Shown in pieces: positions 34,201 through 39,564 of a DNA stretch of 43,697 nucleotides. Source of the DNA: JAAZNO01 sp964508025 (GTDB lineage: Bacteria; Chloroflexota; Anaerolineae; B4-G1; SLSP01); contig CAZDSF010000027.1 in NCBI GenBank assembly GCA_964508025.1, forward strand, positions 1 through 43,697, written 5' to 3'. The first letter of the stretch is position 1. The number at the start of each line of letters is the position of its first letter. The position numbers were made by a program, and so were the translations under genes. A model generated the notes under the pieces. It had not been told where the DNA came from. It ran no database searches and saw nothing but the letters and a program-made list of their open reading frames with translations.

Positions 34201-34457
34201 ACCCAGCCCCAGGCGGGCAACATGGCGCGGCGCAGCGCTGCATGGCCCGATGCAGTTGCCGGATGCCGGACGCGCAGCTGCCGCGACAGCCGCTCAATGA
34301 ACGTCGGCTCCGGACGCGTCTCCGAGGCAACCTGTTGCAGCGCGGCCTCCACCGGATCTGACGCCCCAGCACGAACGCACGCTTCCGCCTTTTCGCTCGC
34401 GCGCATTCCTGATTTCTCGCCTTCCCGTCGTTTTGCCTTTTCATCCTTGGTCTTCAT
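28239..34457 (-). CDS. Alpha-2-macroglobulin with anti-sigma-like cytoplasmic N-terminus
   Basis: 2072 residues. The start ATG 34457 overlaps the sigma stop codon as ATGA, with AAAGG eight bases upstream. Residues 1-80 are cytoplasmic, with PTFIERLSRQL at 51-61; a membrane helix lies at about 82-101 and the remainder is extracytoplasmic. Three Ig-like (SbsA/Big_5-type) domains come first, then macroglobulin domains (HTDRPIYRPGQTIHLAG), a glycine-rich bait-like stretch near 1337-1346, the DFPDTAHWETQLRTG block, and the thioester domain with CTEQ (Cys1582) followed by the alpha-alpha toroid and C-terminal receptor-type domain. Known bacterial family members trap proteases. E. coli-type members are lipoproteins; the transmembrane anchor with a sigma-binding segment is unusual. 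Confidence 0.85.
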   Translation of the reverse strand: MKTKDEKAKRREGEKSGMRASEKAEACVRAGASDPVEAALQQVASETRPEPTFIERLSRQLRVRHPATASGHAALRRAMLPAWGWVSAGMALLALFFLIGRALRPGVDVPDPPRVTGVAQAPTPGEPDFVAVLPPVLTDITPRPGAEVSADEAAITLRFSYPMDQPSVEGALHLTPAVDGDFSWDDAQTVTFRPKALASATLYRVALDATALSANGLALGRELAFSFSTLAPLTVTHVAPSAGDRGLRSDTPLLISFNYPLAPLNCAGWVADGAEGCFALPLIIEPEVVGAGMWLNTGVYRFDPQLGWNAGTTVTVTIPAGVRSISGAVLDAPVVWSFSVAAPRALSQEPSGGRTGISPETSIRVRFNTPMDPTATANAFVLRDPAGRALSGVFAWEDNGAQLIFTPTQRLELATQYTARIGEAARALSGAPIVEAREWRFTTAPLPAILSIQTYDNRQELRLYDSLNMRYEGELDPAEIEAHLRLTRAGVEIPFNVWVDIERRTAYVHWEKAPSTEYCLAVLPGLADRYGNPIPAVAPACFTTVPQQPAFFPATSERVLTLDAAEAARLYFVAVNVSRAELQLFSQGERNFMAAETVAGGERLRSWTLPLENPADQTVIKAVSLTESGRLPTGFYLLRWNYPGRGDYYWDNSLRFAVVDRHVTFKLGETEALAWVTDLRTGAPVAGAEVRLLSSHRPLEGRAVTDADGIARFTLPAHDAYWDSVMAVTGTPGEPGFGVANSRWQADAAPWHFDVDTRYYGAPTRARIYVHTDRPIYRPGQTIHLAGALRIEEDARFALPKAGTSVALKLYDPIYQLVAQQTVSVSAEGSFTADFDLAQGARLGGYRLEASLPGSRSDEVWSLDLTVAAYRKPEFEVRVMPELDGILMGETLRVLVEGGYYSGGPVSHARVHWTVRAAPAAFAPDVAGWWQWAAQSLRWDWQHDSEWVAEGDAVTDAHGRFLLELPAILKPFSGEEAVGAQTWTVEATLTDESGFAVTGRGQTTVHAGRFYLGLKPRAWVAQAGQEALVDVLALDWEAMPVAGQEVSLTLARRSWRQVRSSQPFSAPTWAFEDTDVGAAMVSTDALGRAVARLTPPTSGSYVVKAESRDSEGNAIRSETWLWVSGPQAAAWQMAEGRVTPVADARSYRPGDTARILLPTPFAGPFEVLLTVERAGILEAQRLTIREANPVIEVPILEGYAPNVVVSFVAVKGATASSGPDVRIGMVGLEVEPVQQLLTVEVLPDRARYGPREQVILTVRTRDANGKPVDAEVTLAVVDKAVLALADPNAPSLRDAFYGKRPLRVLTGDSSLVLFNRVARDLARLAEDAERLIRERDMGGIGGGGGGEAAYVADVRDDFPDTAHWETQLRTGPTGETQVIFDLPDSLTTWVVDVRAVTAATQVGQAVAEFVVTRPLLVRPATPRFLAAGDRVELAAVIHNNTDTALDVSAQLEALGARISDSASQQVNIPAQGRVQVRWQVEAPRYGAEWALFTFSVEGGGYRDAARPTVGRESDRALPIYRYQTPDVMGTSGVLWDAGSRLEAIILPAEVGPESALTVRLSPSLAAGMTEALTYLEHFEHECTEQLVSRFLPNVMTYRALRALRLEDAALRANLEYVLAEALDKLYARQQSDGGWGWFHTRSDLQVSAYAALGLLQAERAGFPVRERALSRALGYLELALPRSVESEVATLPQALALYVLAEGGRELPGTTVAALFTTRTRLDVTGRAYLALALGIADPADARVRTLLEELRADAELSATGARWEVAAPRYWATTPRATAVALLAFARLAPEDPLVTQAARWLMVNRQADRWGTTQENAWAIIALTEVMLATGELRGDYIWGAAFNGRVLGEGQVAPETVRATTVFTVPAASMLREWPNALEISRGTGEGVLYYTADLTLYRPAEEVQAESRGMVVQRRYCAVSGPAQVGAGRDAIPECAPITSAQSGDLVEVRLTLIVPQLRAYVVLEDWYPAGMEPVDSTLKTEVEGLAPESRLLGRNVWWWQGGFEHQELRDARAVFYASQLSAGTYELRYYLRAVTPGEYRVLPAVASEMYFPEVWGRTEGTIFRVER

Positions 34458-35011
34458 CGCACACACCTTTCGCGCAGATCATGTAAGCCACGGGAGATGA
34501 GCATCTTGACCGCGTCCCGTCCTCGCCGCATGACAATGGCAATTTCGTCGAAATCGAGGCCGGCCCAATAGCGGAGATGCAGCGCCTCGGCGCGGTCTGG
34601 AGTGAGCGCCGGCAGGGAGCGCCGCACACACTCAACGAGGTGGCCGAGAAAAGCAATTTCTTCGGGGTCGCCGGCTTCGGGATCAGCCTGCGTCTCCAGC
34701 GCCAGCACATCCACGTGCGGATGGGCATAGCGCGCGCGATGATGATCGGCGCATTTCCGCCGCGCAATGCCGAAAAGCCACGCTGCGAAAGTTCCACGTC
34801 CGCGATAGCGCCGCAATCCCGCCAACGCTGCCTCGAAAGTCTGGGAGGTGAGATCCTCGGCTTCTACTGTCTGATTAACGCGCGCGTAACAAAACCGGTA
34901 CACCGATGCAACATAGCGCCGGTACAGCACATCGAAGGCGTCCGGGTCAGTCACGGCTTGCTGGGCCAGGGTTGCGTCATCCTCGTCGTGGTACGGTGCA
35001 GCCAACAGCAT
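34454..35011 (-). CDS. ECF RNA polymerase sigma factor (module 2)
   Basis: A 185-residue sigma factor. Region 2 has DAFDVLYRRYVASVYRFC, the AEDLTSQTFEAAL helix and AAWLFGIARRKCADHHRAR; region 4 has LTPDRAEALHLRYW and the final helix DAVKMLISRGLHDLRE. The frame is open further upstream. I take ATG 35011 although GGGAGG is only two bases before it; TTG 35005 has better spacing. The stop TGA overlaps the start of the alpha-2-macroglobulin gene (ATGA), which indicates translational coupling and so a fixed stoichiometric partnership. It is related to the sigma of module 1 (both with AEDLTS and WLF-IAR blocks). Confidence 0.9.
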   Translation of the reverse strand: MLLAAPYHDEDDATLAQQAVTDPDAFDVLYRRYVASVYRFCYARVNQTVEAEDLTSQTFEAALAGLRRYRGRGTFAAWLFGIARRKCADHHRARYAHPHVDVLALETQADPEAGDPEEIAFLGHLVECVRRSLPALTPDRAEALHLRYWAGLDFDEIAIVMRRGRDAVKMLISRGLHDLRERCVR

Positions 35012-35096
35012 TTCCTCCCTGTGTTCCTGTTGATACTGTCGAGAAAAGCTGAAAAGCGTAACAGCGAATTCGGAACCAACGAGGTATCCTGACACA

Positions 35097-35124
35097 ATGA
35101 TAGGGGTTTTGCCGGTGAACGCAA
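35097..35124 (-). promoter_or_regulatory. Putative promoter of the sigma / alpha-2-macroglobulin genes
   Basis: On the minus strand TTGCGT (35124-35119), 16 bases, TATCAT (35102-35097). The -35 match is weak. It lies just behind the hairpin that ends the tRNA-Leu transcript. Confidence 0.4.
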
Positions 35125-35153
35125 ACCGGCCCCGGAGAATCTCCGGGGCCGGT
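35125..35153 (-). terminator. Hairpin after tRNA-Leu
   Basis: An 11-bp GC-rich stem (ACCGGCCCCGG with its complement) around a seven-base loop, starting five bases after the tRNA 3' end. Only three Ts follow on the minus strand, so termination may be partial and could let tRNA transcripts continue into the sigma gene. Confidence 0.65.
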
Positions 35154-35157
35154 GCTG

Positions 35158-35241
<84 letters not shown>

Positions 35242-35289
35242 GCTTTGTAACTTTGTCAATTCCGGGAAGTTTTCCCATCAACGAGGGGC

Positions 35290-35317
35290 ATTGTACCCCA
35301 AGGCGAGATTTTGTCAA
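35290..35317 (-). promoter_or_regulatory. Promoter of tRNA-Leu
   Basis: On the minus strand a perfect TTGACA (35317-35312), 16 bases, TACAAT (35295-35290). The start site would be about 40 bases before the tRNA. Its -35 box overlaps that of the divergent GH31 promoter by five bases. Confidence 0.8.
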
Positions 35318-35339
35318 GCCAAGACTCTGGGGGTATAAT
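35311..35339 (+). promoter_or_regulatory. Promoter of the GH31 gene
   Basis: TTGTCA (35311-35316), 17 bases, perfect TATAAT (35334-35339). The leader would be about 48 bases, ending in the GGAGG site of the glucosidase. Confidence 0.8.
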
Positions 35340-35393
35340 AGGCGGACTACGGGCGTCGCCACACACGCGGCGTCGAACTACGGAGGCGCAATC

Positions 35394-37919
35394 ATGCCCA
35401 CTTTGCTCGAAAACTTACGCGACACAGTACAACTCATCGGAGAGCGCAATGTGCCAGCCGTGCTCAGCTATCCCCTGCGCAAAGCCTGGATCGAGGCGCG
35501 CGGCGGCATTCTGCGCGGCCCCTCTTTTGCGCGGCAACTGCTACGCGAGCGCCCCACATGGCCCAGTCTGTGGAACAAACCCGGCAAAATCCGCAGCTTC
35601 ACGCCCACCGAACGCGGCATCACGCTGGAAACAGCTCACTGCGCCATCGAGATCGCCCTGTTTGCTGCGGATATGGCGCAGGTGCGCTGCCTGCCACGCC
35701 GCCATCCGCCCACACCGCCCGCGCCTTACGCCATTGCGCAGCCATTGGAGGCGTGGCCCCTGCCCCCCTTTGAAATCATACAACAAGCGGATGCTGTTTT
35801 TCTGTTGACCGAAACGCTGGCTATCGGCGCGCTGCTCAAGACCGGCGCGCTGTTTTTCGCCGATTCCACAGGACGGTTGCTGCGCGCCGACATTGATATG
35901 GGCTGGAGCCATGCCGGCGCGGTGCGCCACCGCACGATTCTCAATGATGATGAGCGGATTTTCGGGCTGGGCGAGCGCGCCACCTCCTGGCAGCGACGCG
36001 GCAACATACACGTGCTCTGGAATCAGGATCCCGCCGGCTATCAAGACGGCGACGATCCCATCAACCTGAATATACCAGTCTATATAGGCATACGCCCACA
36101 AAACACGCTCCCTTATCTGGTCTTCTACGAAAACACCCATTACGCCGAGTTCGATCTCGGCGCGGGATCATCCAAATTCGCCGAACACCGCTTCGCAGGC
36201 GGCGAACTGCGCTACACTTTCATCATCGGCGAGGTTCCCAAGCTGTTGGAACGCTACACGACGCTCACCGGACGGCACACGTTGCCGCCGCTGTGGATGC
36301 TCGGCTACCAGCAATCGCGCTGGTCGTACTACCCCGAAGCCCGCGTCCGGCAGCTCGCCGCAGATTTCCGCCAGCACGAAATCCCCTGCGACGCCATCCA
36401 CCTGGACATTGATTACATGGACGGTTTCCGAGTCTTTACCTGGAACGAGGAGCGGTTCCCTGACCCGGCAGGACTTGCCGCCGACCTCCGCGCGCAGGGC
36501 ATCAAGCTGGTAACGATCATTGATCCGGGGGTGAAGGCCGATCCCACCTACGCGGTCTATCGCAGCGGCGTTGAAGGCGGGCATTTTTGCACACTGCCCA
36601 ACGGAGACATCATCCACGCCCCAGTGTGGCCTGGGCTTTCGGCTTTTCCCGATTTCACCGACCCGGCGGCGCGCGCCTGGTGGGGTGAGCAATATCGCCC
36701 GTTGATCGAAGCGGGCATTGCGGGCTTCTGGAACGATATGAACGAACCCTCGGCGTTTTCTCCAGCAGGCCCTACAACGCTGCCGTCCGTCACCCAACAC
36801 CGCCTGGAAGGGCGCGGCGGGGATCACCGCGAGGCGCACAACGTCTACGGGATGCTCATGGCCCGCGCCAGCATGGAGGGCTTGCTGACGCTCCAGCCCG
36901 ACACACGGCCTGTCGTCATCACGCGCGCGGGCTGGGCGGGCGTGCAACGCTACGCCCTTTCCTGGACGGGCGACAATCAGAGCACGTGGGAATCACTGCG
37001 ATTGACGCTGCCGTTGATGCTGGGATTGGGACTTTCGGGCGTAGGCTTCACGGGACCGGATATTGGCGGCTTCGCGGGCGCAGCTGATGGGGAGCTCTTC
37101 ACCCGTTGGCTGCAACAGGCAACGTTCATGCCCTTCTACCGCGCGCACACCGTTGCCGGTACGCCAGATCAGGAACCGTGGCGCTACGGCGAACCGTTTC
37201 TGAGCATCAACCGGCGTTTCATCCAACTACGGTACGAACTGCTGCCGTATCTCTACACCGCAGTCTGGCAGATGACGAAATACGGCTGGCCCATGGTGCG
37301 CCCGCTCGGCTGGCTCGATAAAATGCTCTGGGATGTGGATGACGCCTTCCTCTGTGGCGATGCGCTCCTTGCGGCGCCGGTCATGGAACCCGGCGCGACA
37401 ACTCGCAAGGTCACGCTGCCGGCGGGCGCATGGTACGAATTCTGGACCAATCAACGCTGCCGGGGCGGCGAGGCGCTTACCGTCTACGCGCCGTTGGAGA
37501 CGATGCCGCTGTTTGTGCGAGAAGGCACGGTGTTACCGCTCGGCGAGATCGGCCCCAGTGTAGAGCAACGTCCCGATCGGTTCCTACGGCTGCACATCTA
37601 CCCACTGATAGAAGAAGGCGAAGCGGTCTCCTGGCTCTACGAAGATGCCGGCGAGGGTTTGGGCTATCAACGAGGCGAGCGGCGCGTCAGCCGCTTCACG
37701 CTGCGCCGCGAAGCCAAACGGCTAATCATCCGCTGGGAGCGCGAGGGCGACTTCACGCCGCCCTACGTCCACATTGCCCTCACGCTCAACGGGCTACGGC
37801 GTGCGCCACAGGAAGTGCGCGCCGATGGGGAGCGGTTCCCGGTAGTGATGAACGATCCCGTCCAACGCACGTCGCTGCTTGGCATCCCCCTATTCACGGA
37901 ACTTGAAGTCCAGCTCTAA
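35394..37919 (+). CDS. Glycoside hydrolase family 31 (alpha-glucosidase)
   Basis: An 841-residue retaining glycosidase that probably releases glucose from alpha-glucosides. The ATG at 35394 has GGAGG seven bases upstream. The N-terminal beta domain occupies about 1-280, and the catalytic barrel then starts with LPPLWMLGYQQSRWSYY. The nucleophile is D448 in WNDMNEP and the acid/base D527 in SWTGDNQSTW; other family blocks are HLDIDYMDGFRVF and GFTGPDIGGF. C-terminal beta domains follow. There is no signal peptide, so it acts in the cytoplasm. Activity on maltose/starch fragments is most likely, but GH31 also includes alpha-xylosidases and sulfoquinovosidases. The DUF2270 gene follows after 16 bases. 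Confidence 0.94.
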   Translation: MPTLLENLRDTVQLIGERNVPAVLSYPLRKAWIEARGGILRGPSFARQLLRERPTWPSLWNKPGKIRSFTPTERGITLETAHCAIEIALFAADMAQVRCLPRRHPPTPPAPYAIAQPLEAWPLPPFEIIQQADAVFLLTETLAIGALLKTGALFFADSTGRLLRADIDMGWSHAGAVRHRTILNDDERIFGLGERATSWQRRGNIHVLWNQDPAGYQDGDDPINLNIPVYIGIRPQNTLPYLVFYENTHYAEFDLGAGSSKFAEHRFAGGELRYTFIIGEVPKLLERYTTLTGRHTLPPLWMLGYQQSRWSYYPEARVRQLAADFRQHEIPCDAIHLDIDYMDGFRVFTWNEERFPDPAGLAADLRAQGIKLVTIIDPGVKADPTYAVYRSGVEGGHFCTLPNGDIIHAPVWPGLSAFPDFTDPAARAWWGEQYRPLIEAGIAGFWNDMNEPSAFSPAGPTTLPSVTQHRLEGRGGDHREAHNVYGMLMARASMEGLLTLQPDTRPVVITRAGWAGVQRYALSWTGDNQSTWESLRLTLPLMLGLGLSGVGFTGPDIGGFAGAADGELFTRWLQQATFMPFYRAHTVAGTPDQEPWRYGEPFLSINRRFIQLRYELLPYLYTAVWQMTKYGWPMVRPLGWLDKMLWDVDDAFLCGDALLAAPVMEPGATTRKVTLPAGAWYEFWTNQRCRGGEALTVYAPLETMPLFVREGTVLPLGEIGPSVEQRPDRFLRLHIYPLIEEGEAVSWLYEDAGEGLGYQRGERRVSRFTLRREAKRLIIRWEREGDFTPPYVHIALTLNGLRRAPQEVRADGERFPVVMNDPVQRTSLLGIPLFTELEVQL

Positions 37920-37935
37920 TTACGGAGAAAAAAGA

Positions 37936-38925
37936 GTGACGCCAGAACCAGAGAATCTCGAAGCGCCGACCTGGACGTATCACGGCTACCACCTGAGTCC
38001 GGGAAACTTCACCACAGCGATGGTGCATCTTTACCGCGCCGAGGTGACGCGCACTAACACCTGGCGCAACCGGCTGGACACCACGACCAACTGGGCCGTG
38101 GTCACTACGGCGGCAGCGCTTACCTTCACCTTTAGCTCTCCACAAAACCCGCATATCGTTATGCTGCTGGTGCTCGCGTTGACCATGGTTTTCTTGAGCA
38201 TGGAAGCGCGGCGGTACAGCTACTATTCGCTCTGGTATCATCGCGTGCGCTTGCTGGAGACGGAGTTCTTCGCCAAGATGCTCGTGCCGCCTTTCCGTCC
38301 AGCCGATGACTGGGGCGACGCGATGAATGAAACGCTGATGAATCCCGTTTTTCCGATCTCACGGCTCACCGCCATGGCAGTCCGTTATCGGCGGAACTAC
38401 ATCTGGCTCGTGACCATCAGTATGACCAGCTGGATCATCAAGCTGTGGGTGCATCCCGAAGCCGCAGGAACGTTCGCGGAACTGGCAGCGCGCGCCACTA
38501 TCGGATTCGATATTCCCGGCATCTGGATTATGGCGGGCGTCGGCAGCGTGTACCTCGCGCTCACCACCATCATGCTTGTGGGCCTGCGCCAGGAACGAAA
38601 AGTGCGGCTGGGCCTGCGCGAGCAAGCGCCCAAAGGACGACGCATGTTTCCCAATCTCCAGCCGCAGTCGCGCCTGGCAATTATCATCACCAATCAAGGT
38701 GAAGTGCTATCCAAACGTATCATCAAGGAACTGGCGCGCGGCGTCACTGCCCTGCCGGGAATCGGCATGTACACCGGCGAAGCGCGCACGGTACTGATGT
38801 GCGCGCTGACCGAGGTACAGATTGCACATTTGCAGCGCCTCACGCTCGAAATAGACCCCCACGCCTTTATTGTGGTGACGCAGGCAAGCAAGGTGCGTGG
38901 ACGAGGCTTCCAGCCGCCGAGCTAA
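37936..38925 (+). CDS. DUF2270 membrane protein fused to a DUF2179-like domain
   Basis: A 329-residue protein starting at GTG 37936, eight bases after GGAG. The N-terminal half (FTTAMVHLYRAEVTRTNTWR, then FLSMEARRYSYYSLWYHRVR and ETEFFAKMLVPPF) is the DUF2270 family, with four predicted membrane helices in two pairs (about 55-100 and 155-225). The C-terminal 90 residues (LAIIITNQGEVLSKRIIKEL, ARGVTALPGIGMYTGEARTV, DPHAFIVVTQASKVRGRGF) match DUF2179, the small ferredoxin-like domain found at the end of YitT-type membrane proteins, thought to bind a ligand or regulate. The combination suggests a ligand-gated membrane function; substrate unknown. Probably co-transcribed with GH31. Confidence 0.8.
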   Translation: MTPEPENLEAPTWTYHGYHLSPGNFTTAMVHLYRAEVTRTNTWRNRLDTTTNWAVVTTAAALTFTFSSPQNPHIVMLLVLALTMVFLSMEARRYSYYSLWYHRVRLLETEFFAKMLVPPFRPADDWGDAMNETLMNPVFPISRLTAMAVRYRRNYIWLVTISMTSWIIKLWVHPEAAGTFAELAARATIGFDIPGIWIMAGVGSVYLALTTIMLVGLRQERKVRLGLREQAPKGRRMFPNLQPQSRLAIIITNQGEVLSKRIIKELARGVTALPGIGMYTGEARTVLMCALTEVQIAHLQRLTLEIDPHAFIVVTQASKVRGRGFQPPS

Positions 38926-39369
38926 GTCGCCGCAGTTGAACAAGCAACGCATCACATTGCAGCCGAAAATGGCTCGCGGACTGACCCCGATTCCACGGAT
39001 CAGAAGAAAAAGCCTTTGCTTTCCCATAGTTTGACGCTCTCATACCCAAGATTGCACAGCGCCCCCCAGAGGCGGCGCGTTTCCACTCGCCCCCAAAAAT
39101 CCCGCTTCCCACAGCAACCATAGAGATTTCGGCGCTTTTAGAACCGTATATTTACGGTATAACGCCAATCCAGAATCTTTCACTCCCCCTCAGCGCAAGC
39201 CGCTCGCCATAGAGCTGGCTGCGGAAAATAAGCCGCATAAATGGTGCGATGTCTTTTTTAAGTTAGAAGCCGCATGGGGTGAAGAAGGCTGGGCAGCGCC
39301 TGGGCCAACTTTCCAGACCCGCCAAAGGAAATAGTACTTTTTTCCTATTCCCATGTTTTCCGTATTAGT

Positions 39370-39399
39370 TATAATATGGATAGCGAGTTTGGTTATAAT
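39370..39399 (+). promoter_or_regulatory. Tandem -10 boxes of the subtilase gene
   Basis: Two perfect TATAAT hexamers at 39370-39375 and 39394-39399, 24 bases apart. Neither has a good -35 box, so activator-dependent or alternative sigma-dependent starts are possible. Confidence 0.5.
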
Positions 39400-39439
39400 C
39401 TAGTCGGAATACGCACTTTAAGTAGTTTTCTATAACCTT

Positions 39440-39527
39440 CCGGTTGAGGAAAGTGGGCGGAAACAGTTTCCCCAATCGGAAAATCACAGGGCTGAGGAGA
39501 AGTGGGCGGAAACAGTTTTTCTCAGTC
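39440..39527 (+). ncRNA. Tandem leader hairpins with identical 14-nt loops
   Basis: Hairpin 1: arms 39440-39452 and 39467-39479 (13 positions, one A-C mismatch) around the loop GTGGGCGGAAACAG (39453-39466). Hairpin 2: arms 39490-39501 and 39516-39527 (12 pairs including four G-T) around the identical loop (39502-39515). The stems differ in sequence but both pair almost completely, and only the loop plus the closing AA/TT pairs are the same. That is the pattern of a conserved structured RNA that occurs twice. It lies within the predicted 5' leader of the subtilase mRNA, ending 37 bases before the ATG. I do not recognise a known riboswitch class; function is unknown. Confidence 0.7.
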
Positions 39528-39564
39528 AAGATAGCATCAAATCGTAAACTTGGGAGGGTGAACG

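Larger units (their letters stand above)
38926..39564. other. 639-base regulatory region before the subtilase gene
   Basis: No convincing gene on either strand. The first 400 bases show no recognisable structure apart from the inverted repeat ACCGTA-TATT-TACGGT (39143-39158). The DNA then becomes AT-rich, with two TATAAT boxes, and ends with two structured hairpins and the ribosome site of the subtilase gene. The first part could be the relic of a lost gene, but I see no conserved residues. Confidence 0.55.

Noticed and set aside
39440..39527. Rho-independent terminator or attenuator
   Set aside because: Neither hairpin is followed by a T-run. The identical loops are not a feature of terminators.
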